A DNA stretch of 64,000 bases from an uncultured Roseateles sp. (lineage in GTDB: Bacteria; Pseudomonadota; Gammaproteobacteria; Burkholderiales; Burkholderiaceae_C), in contig NZ_OY729424.1 in the NCBI RefSeq assembly GCF_963422335.1, forward strand, positions 5,208,001-5,272,000. Reading direction: 5' to 3'. The notes under the pieces were generated by a model. That model was not told the DNA's origin. It did no database searches and saw nothing but the letters and a program-made list of their open reading frames with translations. Below, one piece after another: positions 25,374-33,061 of this stretch. How positions within the stretch are numbered: the first letter of the stretch is position 1; every line of letters begins with the position of its first letter. The position numbers were made by a program, and so were the translations under genes.

Positions 25374-26360
25374 ATGACCCTGACCCGTCGCCATTTCGTC
25401 CAGGCCGGTGCCGCCCTTGCCGCGCCCGCTCTCATCGGCAGCGCCCGCGCCCAGGCCAAGGAATTCCGCCTCGGCCTGATCACGCCGGGTGGCCACTCCT
25501 GGAACCGCGCCGCGCTGCAATTCGGCGAGTCGCTGAAGAAGGAAACCAACGGCCGGCTGTCGGTCTCGGTGTTCCATTCGGGCCAGCTGGGCAATGAGTC
25601 GGCGATGATGCAGCAGCTGCAGACCGGCGCGCTGGACATGGGCTGGATACAGGCCGCCGAACTCGGCTCGCGGGTGGCCAGCGTGGCCTCGATCAATGCC
25701 CCCTATCTGGTGCGCTCGACCACCGATGTGGCCAAGCTGGTGCGCCACGACGCGGCGCTGAAACTGCTCGAGGCGCTGCCGCGCGAGACCGGCACCATAG
25801 GCCTGGGCTGGGGCATCACCGGCATGCGCGTGGTGTTCTCGACCAAGGAGATCGCCGGCGTCAAGGACCTCAAGGGCATGAAGCTGCGCATCAATCCGAC
25901 GCCGGTCTACCGAGACTTCTACCAGTCGCTGGGCGCCGCGCCGACGCCGATCCCGACACCCCAGGTCTTCGACGCGATGGCCAATGGCCAGGTCGATGGC
26001 CTGGAGGCCGATGTCGAGTTCTCCTGGAACCAGCGCTTCGACAAGGTGGCCAAGGCCATGCTGCAGATGAATGCGCTGTTCATGCCTTTTGCGCCACTGG
26101 TCTCGGGCCGCATCTGGCAGGGGCTGGATGCCAAGGACAAGGAGTTGATTCGCGGCCTGGTGCGCCAGTCGCTGGATCTGCAGATCAAGGACATCGTCAC
26201 CACCGAGCTGGGTTTGATCGAGAAGTTCAAGGCCGTGCCCTTCGCCATCAAGACGGAGCCAGGTCTTGACACCAACACCCTGATCCAGGAGTTCGACAAG
26301 ATCTGGCTGCCCAAGTCGCCGCAGATTGCCGAGCTGCGAAAAGTTGGCGCAAAACTGTGA
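25374..26360 (+). CDS. TRAP transporter solute receptor (DctP family), Tat-type signal
   Basis: A 328-residue periplasmic receptor. The leader contains a twin-arginine motif (LTRRHFVQAGAALAAPALIGSARAQA), so export may be through Tat, which is unusual but known for DctP proteins. The body shows GHSWNRAALQFGESLKKETNGRLSVSVFHSGQLGNE and FSTKEIAGVKDLKGMKLRI, where the conserved Arg in the last block binds the ligand carboxylate. It completes a QMP-ordered TRAP system. The substrate is probably the acid degraded by the flanking lyase and dehydrogenase. AAAGG precedes ATG 25374. Confidence 0.9.
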   Translation: MTLTRRHFVQAGAALAAPALIGSARAQAKEFRLGLITPGGHSWNRAALQFGESLKKETNGRLSVSVFHSGQLGNESAMMQQLQTGALDMGWIQAAELGSRVASVASINAPYLVRSTTDVAKLVRHDAALKLLEALPRETGTIGLGWGITGMRVVFSTKEIAGVKDLKGMKLRINPTPVYRDFYQSLGAAPTPIPTPQVFDAMANGQVDGLEADVEFSWNQRFDKVAKAMLQMNALFMPFAPLVSGRIWQGLDAKDKELIRGLVRQSLDLQIKDIVTTELGLIEKFKAVPFAIKTEPGLDTNTLIQEFDKIWLPKSPQIAELRKVGAKL

Positions 26361-26371
26361 CCCACCCCCGA

Positions 26372-26399
26372 GGCGCTACGCGCCACCCCCTCAAGGGGG
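26372..26399. repeat. Tandem hairpin intergenic element
   Basis: Two perfect hairpins lie side by side in the 133-bp gap between the TRAP receptor and dehydrogenase genes: GGCGC-TAC-GCGCC at 26372-26384 and CCCCC-TCAA-GGGGG at 26386-26399. The layout recalls short dispersed intergenic repeats known from Burkholderiales genomes. It may stabilise or attenuate the upstream message. No second copy was noticed in this window. Confidence 0.45.
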
Positions 26400-26493
26400 C
26401 GAACCCAGTGGCCCGGCAAAGCCGAATCCACGGGTTCCGCTGAGTCTGGCCCGTTTGGGTGATTGCCGGCTTCCGGCATGGAGAACTTTCAGA

Positions 26494-28044
26494 ATGCAAA
26501 TTTCCGGTGAGCAGTTGATAGGCGCGCAGCAGCGCCGCGGCACGGTGGGCGAGTTCCGGGCCTTCAGCCCGGTGCGCGAGGCCGGGCTGGAGCCGGCCTT
26601 TGGCGGCGGCGATGCGGCCGATGTGGCCCAGGCCTGCGCGCTGGCGCAGGCGGCCTTCGACCCTTTCCGCCGCAGCCTGCCCGAGCTGCGAGCGCGCCTG
26701 CTGGAAGCCATTGCCGAGGGTCTGCTGGCCTTGGGTGACACCTTGATCGAGCGCGCGCATCTGGAGTCGGCCCTGCCGCTGGCCCGGCTTAATGCTGAGC
26801 GCCTGCGCACCGTCAACCAGCTGCGGCTGTTCGCGCAAAACCTGCGCGACGGCCACTGGAGCGCAGCCACCCTGGACGCCGCCCTGCCCGAGCGCCAGCC
26901 GCCGCGGCCGGACCTGCGTTCGCAGAAGATTGCACTGGGCCCGGTGGCGGTGTTCGGTGCCAGCAACTTCCCGCTGGCCTTCTCGGTGGCCGGCGGCGAC
27001 ACCGCCTCGGCCCTGGCCGCCGGCTGCCCGGTCATCGCCAAGGCCCATCCGGCCCATCCGGGCACCTCGGAGCTGGTCGGTCGCGTGATACAGCAATCGG
27101 TGCGCGAGCTGGGCCTGCCCGAGGGCGTGTTCTCGCTCTTGCATGACAGCGACACGCGGCTGGGCCTGGCCCTGGTCACCCATCCTGTCATCCAGGCGGT
27201 AGGCTTCACCGGCTCACGCCGCGGCGGCCTGGCACTGCAGGCGGCGGCCCAGGCCCGGCCGCAGCCGATTCCGGTCTACGCCGAGATGAGCGCGATCAAC
27301 CCGGTGTTCCTGTTGCCCGCAGCGTTGCAGGCGCGTGCGGAAACGATCGCCCAGGGCTTTGCCGACTCCCTGACCCTGGGTGTGGGCCAGTTCTGCACCA
27401 ACCCCGGCCTGCTGGTCGCCATAGCCAGCCCCGAGTTGCAGCGCTTTTTGGAGGCGGCATCAGCGGCGCTCGCCGCCAAGCCCGCCGGCACCATGCTGAC
27501 GCCGGGCATACGCGCAGCCTACGAGGCCGGGGCGGCGCGCCTGCGCGAGCAGACGGGTGTCCGCACCGCGGCCGAGGGCGCGGCCCAGCTGTGCGTCACC
27601 GATGCCGCCACCTTCATCGCCAACCCCGTGTTGCACGACGAGGTCTTCGGTCCCGGCGCGCTGCTGGTGACCTGCCGCGACCCGGCCGAGCTGCTGGCCC
27701 TGGCCGAGGCACTGGAAGGCCAGCTGACAGCCACCCTGCAACTCGATCAGGCCGATGCCGATCTGGCACAGGCCCTGCTACCGATACTGGAACGCAAGGC
27801 AGGCCGCATCCTGGCCAACGGCTTCCCGACCGGGGTCGAGGTCTGCCATGCGATGGTGCACGGCGGCCCCTTCCCGGCCAGCAGCAACGCGCTGCATACC
27901 TCGGTGGGCAGTACGGCCATAGCCCGATTTCTGCGTCCGGTCTGCTACCAGGACCTGCCCGACTGGCTGCTGCCCCCGGCGCTGCAGAACGCCAATCCGC
28001 TGGGTCTGTGGCGGCGTCTGGAAGGCAAGCCCCAAGTCCCTTGA
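26494..28044 (+). CDS. 2-oxoglutarate semialdehyde dehydrogenase, NADP-type (KGSADH-III-like)
   Basis: A 516-residue aldehyde dehydrogenase of the long 2,5-dioxovalerate dehydrogenase group. Features are GPVAVFGASNFPLAFSVAGGDTASALAAGC for the cofactor, nucleophile C301 (GQFCTNPG), and the C-terminal FPTGVEVCHAMVHGGPFPAS block that marks this subgroup. It oxidises 2-oxoglutarate semialdehyde to 2-oxoglutarate with NADP. It is the last gene of the lyase-TRAP operon and duplicates the expected role of the enzyme at 20291, though the two sequences belong to different subfamilies. GGAG lies about ten bases before ATG 26494. Confidence 0.88.
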   Translation: MQISGEQLIGAQQRRGTVGEFRAFSPVREAGLEPAFGGGDAADVAQACALAQAAFDPFRRSLPELRARLLEAIAEGLLALGDTLIERAHLESALPLARLNAERLRTVNQLRLFAQNLRDGHWSAATLDAALPERQPPRPDLRSQKIALGPVAVFGASNFPLAFSVAGGDTASALAAGCPVIAKAHPAHPGTSELVGRVIQQSVRELGLPEGVFSLLHDSDTRLGLALVTHPVIQAVGFTGSRRGGLALQAAAQARPQPIPVYAEMSAINPVFLLPAALQARAETIAQGFADSLTLGVGQFCTNPGLLVAIASPELQRFLEAASAALAAKPAGTMLTPGIRAAYEAGAARLREQTGVRTAAEGAAQLCVTDAATFIANPVLHDEVFGPGALLVTCRDPAELLALAEALEGQLTATLQLDQADADLAQALLPILERKAGRILANGFPTGVEVCHAMVHGGPFPASSNALHTSVGSTAIARFLRPVCYQDLPDWLLPPALQNANPLGLWRRLEGKPQVP

Positions 28045-28089
28045 GCGCCCGGCGCCGGCAGTGAGCCGCTAGCGGCTATGCTGGCGCCC

Positions 28090-28494
28090 ATGAAAACGCT
28101 GGTGTGGATCTTGTTCGGCCTGCTGTCCCTGCTGTGGACCGGCGGCGCCTGGGTGCTGGCCCGGCTCGGTGACTGGGCGGCGGGCCTCGCGGCCAGCGGC
28201 GGCACGGTGGACTGGGTCGGCAAGGTGGCCGAGTCGCCGCCGATGCTGATGCTGGCCCGCTGGCTGGATGCCGCCTGGTATCAGCGTGTGCAGGACGCGA
28301 TGATCGCGCTGCTGCAAGGCCTGGGTGAAGGCCTGCCGCTGCTGGGCTCGGCCCTGACCTGGCTGGCCCCGCTGACCTGGATCATCTGGGCCTTCGGCAT
28401 GCTGATCCTCTTGCTGTTGGCCGGCGGCGCCCATCTGCTGCTCGGCCGCATGGCCAGCCTGCCGATGCAGCCATCCGCCGGGAGGTCTCTGTGA
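28090..28494 (+). CDS. Hypothetical inner-membrane protein
   Basis: A protein of about 134 residues with two strong predicted membrane helices, one at the N-terminus (TLVWILFGLLSLLWTGGAWVL) and one near the C-terminus (WLAPLTWIIWAFGMLILLLLAG), and an amphipathic middle. I do not recognise the family. ATG 28078 would add four residues. A 14-bp palindrome (AGCCGCTAGCGGCT, 28064-28077) sits just before the start. Its stop overlaps the GTG of the nuclease-fold gene by four bases, so the two are probably made together. Confidence 0.65.
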   Translation: MKTLVWILFGLLSLLWTGGAWVLARLGDWAAGLAASGGTVDWVGKVAESPPMLMLARWLDAAWYQRVQDAMIALLQGLGEGLPLLGSALTWLAPLTWIIWAFGMLILLLLAGGAHLLLGRMASLPMQPSAGRSL

Positions 28495-29066
28495 AGTATC
28501 CAATGGCGAAGAACTCGCTGTTCGCCATCCTGCTGCGTTCGCGCTGGTGGATCAGTGCCGCAATCGCCATCATCATGGGCGCGGTCAGCTTTGCCCTGCT
28601 GCCCGACGGCTTTCGCATCGTGGGTGCCATGTCGGGCCTGCCCTTTGCGGTGATCGCCGTCATGACCTTGCGCCAGCAATGGCATCTGCCCAGCGCCGCG
28701 CACATCGAGCAGACGCAGCAGGCCCTGGCCACCATGCCCTGGCCGGCCTTCGCCGATCTGCTGGAGCAGGCTTTCAAGCGTGACGGTTACACGGTCCAGC
28801 GCAGCAAGGCGCCGGCAGTGGACTTCGAGCTCGAGCGCCAGGGCCGGCGCATGCTGGTCAGCGCCAAGCGCTGGAAGTCGGCCCGCACCGGCCTCGAGGC
28901 CTTGCGGCCCCTGCAGACGGCGCGCGATGCGGCCGATGCGCAAGATGCCCTCTACATCGGCCTGGGCCCGCTCAGCGAGCAGGCCCAGCCTTTTGCTGCC
29001 GAGCACGGCATCGCCGTCTGGCAGGCCAGCGAGCTGGCCCATGCGCTGCGCGGGCTGCCGCTGTGA
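28491..29066 (+). CDS. Membrane-anchored Mrr-like nuclease-fold protein
   Basis: A 191-residue protein. Two membrane helices (about residues 18-37 and 43-60) are followed by an Mrr_cat-like restriction-endonuclease domain: MPWPAFADLLEQAFKRDGYTVQR, then D111 and the strand MLVSAKRWKS with K126. In active Mrr enzymes the core is D...(E/Q)xK; here the middle position is S124, so catalytic ability is doubtful. Translation from GTG 28491 overlaps the previous stop (GTGA). Membrane-anchored Mrr-like proteins are widespread and of uncertain role. Its stop abuts the convergent crystallin-type gene with no gap. Confidence 0.75.
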   Translation: MKYPMAKNSLFAILLRSRWWISAAIAIIMGAVSFALLPDGFRIVGAMSGLPFAVIAVMTLRQQWHLPSAAHIEQTQQALATMPWPAFADLLEQAFKRDGYTVQRSKAPAVDFELERQGRRMLVSAKRWKSARTGLEALRPLQTARDAADAQDALYIGLGPLSEQAQPFAAEHGIAVWQASELAHALRGLPL

Positions 29067-30494
29067 TCAGGCGCGGGGTTCGCCCTGATCGTTGACGGTC
29101 ACGTAAGAGCCGGACGGCGGTGCCGTCATCTGCACGTGATAGTCCTGGCCGCGGAAGTTGTAGGTCACGTCCCAATAGGCGGGGCGTGCCTGGCTGGGTT
29201 CACGGTTGCAACGTTGCACGTTCTGTGTCTTCACGACCTGCTGGTTGTTGTTGTCGCGGCCGGCGTTGCCGCCGATCGCCGCGCCGGCCACCACGCCAAT
29301 GCCGGTGGCCACGTCCTTGCCGGTGCCGCCGCCCACCTGGTGACCCAGGATGCCGCCGATCACGGCACCCAGCAGCGCGCCGGGCACATTGGCATTGCTG
29401 CGCTCCTGCGGGATCTGCTCACGCTCGACCCAGCAGCGCTGACCGGAGTCCTCGACCACGGCGCGCACCGAGGTGATGTTGGCCTCGTACAGCCGCTCGT
29501 TGTTGCGGCGGCCGTAGTCGCGCGAGACCACGGGCAACGGTGCATAGCGCGGCTCGTCGACCCGTGCATTGGGGCCCACGCCCCGCACCGACGAGATGCG
29601 ATCGTTCAGACCCATCGCGGCCAGCGACGGGTACTGCCCCGGCCGCAACACGGTGCAGGAGCCGCCGAACTCGGTGTTGTCGCAGACCTCCCAGCGCGAG
29701 CCACTCACCACCGCCGACGAGGCACGGTCGTTGAAGCCGGCGCGGCGCAGATCGGCGACCGGTGTGTCGGCCGAGAAGGTGCGGCCCTGGAAGCCCTCGC
29801 CCTCGTAGAAGACGATCTGGCTGGACTGAACCGGCACCGGCACGGGACGCTCGTCACCAACCTTGCGAACCGATGAAATACGGTCATTCAGACCTGCGGC
29901 CGCCAGCGACGGATACTGGCCCGGCAGCAGGATCGCGCACTGACCGCCGAATCTCGTGTCCGGGCAAACCTCCCAGCGCCCGCCGCTGACCATGGCCGAC
30001 GAGGCACGGTCATTGAAGCCGCTGCGGCGCAAGTCATCCACCGCGGAGTCCGCCGTGAAGCTGCGGCCCTTGAAACCGTCGTTCTCGTAGAAGGTGACCT
30101 GGCTGGTCTGCGTCGGCGGCGCCACCGGCGCGGGCATAGGCGCATAGCGATCGTCGCCGATGCGCGCATTGCGGCCCACCGCACGCACCGAGGAGACGCG
30201 GTCATTCAGGCCCATGGCCGCCAGCGAGCCGTATTGGCCCGGCCGCAGCACGACGCAGCGGCCCCGGAAGCGCCGGTCCTCGCAAACCTCCCAGCGGTCG
30301 CCGCGATTGCCGGCCACCACGGCCGACGAGGCGCGGTCATTGAAACCAAAGCGCGCGAAGTTCTCGACCGTGCGCTCGGTGGTGAACGAGCGGCCTTGAT
30401 AGGCATCGTTCTCGTAGAAGGTGACCTGGGCACCGGCTTGCGCCGCCAACGCCAGGCCGGCAACGGCCAGCGAGATCTTCGTGATGGTATTCAT
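29067..30494 (-). CDS. Exported triple beta-gamma-crystallin protein with glycine-zipper segment
   Basis: A 475-residue exported protein. Signal peptide 1-22 (...ALAAQAGA) is followed by three beta-gamma-crystallin domains at about 23-107, 132-213 and 226-307. Each domain has two copies of the calcium-binding motif NDxxSS (for example NDRASS and NDRVSS), so six intact sites are present. Each domain also has a Cys pair around the WEVC...C segment. A linker leads to a glycine-zipper segment at 371-413 (GALLGAVIGGILGHQVGGG), which usually inserts in or lies on a membrane, and a C-terminal beta tail. ATG 30494 is preceded by GGAG. A calcium-stabilised envelope or surface role is inference. Confidence 0.85.
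   Translation of the reverse strand: MNTITKISLAVAGLALAAQAGAQVTFYENDAYQGRSFTTERTVENFARFGFNDRASSAVVAGNRGDRWEVCEDRRFRGRCVVLRPGQYGSLAAMGLNDRVSSVRAVGRNARIGDDRYAPMPAPVAPPTQTSQVTFYENDGFKGRSFTADSAVDDLRRSGFNDRASSAMVSGGRWEVCPDTRFGGQCAILLPGQYPSLAAAGLNDRISSVRKVGDERPVPVPVQSSQIVFYEGEGFQGRTFSADTPVADLRRAGFNDRASSAVVSGSRWEVCDNTEFGGSCTVLRPGQYPSLAAMGLNDRISSVRGVGPNARVDEPRYAPLPVVSRDYGRRNNERLYEANITSVRAVVEDSGQRCWVEREQIPQERSNANVPGALLGAVIGGILGHQVGGGTGKDVATGIGVVAGAAIGGNAGRDNNNQQVVKTQNVQRCNREPSQARPAYWDVTYNFRGQDYHVQMTAPPSGSYVTVNDQGEPRA
29574..30428 (-). repeat. Three in-frame ~250-bp repeats encoding beta-gamma-crystallin domains
   Basis: Approximate units are 30428-30174, 30101-29856 and 29819-29574. They share near-identical blocks encoding GFNDRASSA, RWEVC, LRPGQYxSLAA and GLNDRxSSVR, showing duplication within the gene. 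Units 2 and 3 look closest to each other. Confidence 0.75.
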
Positions 30495-30806
30495 GAGGCG
30501 CTCCAACTTCGGGGGATAGGCATAGCCCGTCATGACTGGGCACAACGGGCGATGGCAGACCTGAGTCTGGGCGCCTGTCATGCCTGCGCCCATCGGACGG
30601 CGTCGCCGCATCGCGTAGTAGCTGTCCTACAGCCCTGCGTGGGGGCTGCCGCTTGCATTCGCTTACCCCGGATGCCCCCGCACACACCCGCTTGATCGAG
30701 CTTTACCTGGCTTAACCGGCCAGCGGTCGGCAGCACCCGCTCGGGGCCCGTTGAGTCATGGCGGCGGCCAATCCGGCCTGCCGTTCGTATCAAGGAGATA
30801 CCTGCC
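30495..30806. other. Intergenic divergent region between two putative calcium-binding protein genes
   Basis: This 312-bp gap holds the 5' control regions of the crystallin gene (minus) and the small repeat protein gene (plus). A hairpin with arms CAGCCC and GGGCTG lies around 30632-30650. No convincing sigma-70 promoter, gene or terminator was found. CAAGGAGATA near 30791 is the ribosome site of the plus-strand gene. Confidence 0.45.
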
Positions 30807-31181
30807 ATGAAAACACGCCATCTGATGCTCACCGGTCTGTGCCTGGCCGGCGCCCTGCTGACCGGCACGGCCATGGCCCGCGGCAACGACGATGTGCAGT
30901 GGTCGGTCACCATCGGTGGTGGCTCACCGGTGTACGTCCGCCCGGCCCCGGTCTATGTGCAGCCGGGCTATCCGGTCTATCCCGCCTACAACAGCTACAA
31001 CGCCTACCCGGGTCCGCACCGCGGCGGCAACTACCAGCAGCCCAGCCGCTGGGACCGTGATGGCGATGGCATTCCGAATCGCTATGACCGTGTCTACAAC
31101 CCGTCCTGGGACCGCGATGGCGACGGTGTGCCCAACTGGCGCGATCGTCATCCTGACCGGGCTGGACATTGGGGGCGATAA
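30807..31181 (+). CDS. Small exported protein with D-x-D-x-D-G calcium-binding-like repeats
   Basis: A 124-residue protein with a signal peptide (MLTGLCLAGALLTGTAMA) and a Tyr/Pro/Val-rich middle (YVRPAPVYVQPGYPVYPAY). Two copies of WDRDGDG(I/V)PN follow near residues 82-91 and 100-109, separated by RYDRVYNPS. The D-x-D-x-D-G loop is the calcium-binding core of dockerin, thrombospondin-type-3 and EF-hand repeats. AAGGAGATA precedes the ATG. It diverges from the beta-gamma-crystallin gene. A structural, calcium-dependent role outside the inner membrane is inferred. The family is not one I can name. Confidence 0.75.
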   Translation: MKTRHLMLTGLCLAGALLTGTAMARGNDDVQWSVTIGGGSPVYVRPAPVYVQPGYPVYPAYNSYNAYPGPHRGGNYQQPSRWDRDGDGIPNRYDRVYNPSWDRDGDGVPNWRDRHPDRAGHWGR

Positions 31182-31230
31182 GCGGCGGCCGGGTCACGCG
31201 ACGGCCACACGGGCATGACATAGTGGGGCC

Positions 31231-32478
31231 ATGAAATACCTGACCTTGTTTCCTGTCCTGCTGGCCTGCCTGGGCGGTAGCGTCCATGCCGCCGGCCCAG
31301 ATGAAGAGGTGCTCGGCAAGGCCGCCGGCTACCCCGCCGCGCCGCGCCTGGCACAGGCCTATCAGGAACGCTACCTGGTCGGCTCGTTCAGCGCGATGGA
31401 CAGCCTGAGCCCCCACTGCACCGTGCCGCCGGCAGCCCAGCCGGTGGCGCTGAAGAAGGCCGCAGTCGAGACCGCGTTCAGCTACCGCTTCCGCGGTCTC
31501 ACGCTGAATCTTGACGACTATATGCAGCGCCAGCGCGCCACCGCCGTGCTGGTGCTGAAGGACGGCGAGATCGTCGCCGAGCGCTACAACTACGGGCGCA
31601 GCGCCGCCATGCGCATGCTGTCCAACTCGATGGCCAAGACGGTGACCGCCCTGGCCCTGATGAAGGCACAGGAAGAGGGGTTGATCGACTCGTTCGATGA
31701 CGCGGCCGAGACCTATGTGCCGGCACTGAAGGGCAGCCTGTATGGCCAGACCCGCCTGGTGAATCTGCTGCGCATGGCCTCGGGCGCCCACTTTGTCGAG
31801 GACTACTCGCCGCAGGACGACCGTGCCCGCTTCAACGCGGCGGTGAGGCGCCAAGGTGTTGCCCAGGCTGCACGACTGATCACCGAGCGGGACGACGAGC
31901 AGGGCCAGCGCTTCAACTACGGTGGCGCCCAGACCCAGGTGCTGGGCCTGGTGCTGCGCGCCGTCATCGGCAGCCGCACGCTGTGCGACTACGTGGCCGA
32001 GAAGCTCTGGCAGCCGCTGGGGGCACAGGCCTCGGCAACCTGGTTGATGAACCCGGTCGACCAGATGGAGCTGGCTCAGGGCGGCTTCAATGCCACCGCA
32101 CACGACTACGCCCGCCTGGGGCTGATGATGGCCAACGACGGTCAGGTGGCCGGCCAGGCCGTGATCTCACGCGAGCATCTGCTCGACATGACCGATGCCG
32201 CCCGTCAGCCCGAAGCCTTCCGCCCCGGGCGCATGCAACACCATGGCAGCAGCTACGCCGGCTACGGTTTCCAGACCTGGCTGCTGCCCGGCACGCAGCG
32301 CCGCTTCGCGCTGCAAGGCATCCATGGCCAGGCCATCATGGTGGACCCGGGTTTGAAGCTGGTGGTGGTGCACCTGGCCGTCGGCAAGGACGCCTCGGGC
32401 GACGCCAGTGGCAACCACCTGGGCGCCGAGCGGGACGCTTTGTTTCGGGGCCTGGTGGCGAAGTACGGCGCCTGGTGA
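31231..32478 (+). CDS. Exported serine hydrolase of the beta-lactamase (class C/esterase) superfamily
   Basis: A 415-residue exported protein: a signal peptide to about residue 20, then a serine beta-lactamase-like fold. The SxxK motif is S133-M-A-K136 and the YxN-like element is FNYGG. The KTG-box position reads HGQ (LQGIHGQAIM), as in 6-aminohexanoate-dimer hydrolase-like and esterase members rather than true beta-lactamases. It probably cleaves an ester or amide in the periplasm; resistance to beta-lactams is not implied. It stands alone, 49 bases after the small repeat protein. Confidence 0.85.
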   Translation: MKYLTLFPVLLACLGGSVHAAGPDEEVLGKAAGYPAAPRLAQAYQERYLVGSFSAMDSLSPHCTVPPAAQPVALKKAAVETAFSYRFRGLTLNLDDYMQRQRATAVLVLKDGEIVAERYNYGRSAAMRMLSNSMAKTVTALALMKAQEEGLIDSFDDAAETYVPALKGSLYGQTRLVNLLRMASGAHFVEDYSPQDDRARFNAAVRRQGVAQAARLITERDDEQGQRFNYGGAQTQVLGLVLRAVIGSRTLCDYVAEKLWQPLGAQASATWLMNPVDQMELAQGGFNATAHDYARLGLMMANDGQVAGQAVISREHLLDMTDAARQPEAFRPGRMQHHGSSYAGYGFQTWLLPGTQRRFALQGIHGQAIMVDPGLKLVVVHLAVGKDASGDASGNHLGAERDALFRGLVAKYGAW

Positions 32479-32497
32479 AGGGCTGCGCGCAGCCTGC

Positions 32498-32920
32498 TCA
32501 GACCGGAATCTGCACGCCGTTGACAATCCAGGCCAGGCCGAAGCGGTCGATCAGCATGCCCCAGCGCTTGGCCCAGAAGGCCGGCTGCATGGGCATGGTC
32601 ACCTGGCCACCGCTGGCCAGCGCATTGAAGACCTGCTCGGCCTCAGCCTCGGTCGGATAGTCCAGCGCGATAGACACGCCCTTGATGCCCTCGTAAGGCA
32701 TATGGGCCGGGCAATCACCGGCGTACAGCATGGCGCCGCCGGGCAACACCAGCCGGGCGTGGAGGATGCGGTGGGCGAACTCCTTGGGCATCTGATCGGC
32801 CATCGGCGAATCGGCCCCGCTCATCAGCACCTCGAGCTTGCCCTTGAGCGTGGTCTCGTAAAAACGCATGGCCTCGGCGCAATTGCCGTCGAAGGCGAGG
32901 TAGGGTATGGCTTGTGTCAT
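32498..32920 (-). CDS. VOC-superfamily PhnB-like protein
   Basis: A 140-residue vicinal-oxygen-chelate fold protein of the PhnB/3-demethylubiquinone-methyltransferase-like group: IPYLAFDGNCAEAMRFYETTLKGKLEVLM at the start, MLYAGDCP in the middle, and WAKRWGMLIDRFGLAWIVN at the end. Members may bind metal and small ligands; the function of this group is not settled. ATG 32920 is preceded by AGGAAAG; a longer N-terminus is unlikely. It is convergent with the serine hydrolase gene and lies downstream of nothing co-directional except the distant gdh gene. Confidence 0.85.
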   Translation of the reverse strand: MTQAIPYLAFDGNCAEAMRFYETTLKGKLEVLMSGADSPMADQMPKEFAHRILHARLVLPGGAMLYAGDCPAHMPYEGIKGVSIALDYPTEAEAEQVFNALASGGQVTMPMQPAFWAKRWGMLIDRFGLAWIVNGVQIPV

Positions 32921-33061
32921 GGTGATGCTTTCCTGACGGTAGGTTTGATCTGGTGCAATGAACAAAATGCAGGTTTGAACCTCCTGCATCTGCACGACGA
33001 ACAAGAGCGGCCAAAATCGACAAGCCTTGACGGGCAGATCGTCAGAAGACCACAGCTTCCC

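Noticed and set aside
31231..32478. Serine hydrolase considered as an AmpC-type beta-lactamase
   Set aside because: The KTG-box position is HGQ and the YxN element is not intact, which fits esterase or amide-hydrolase relatives better.
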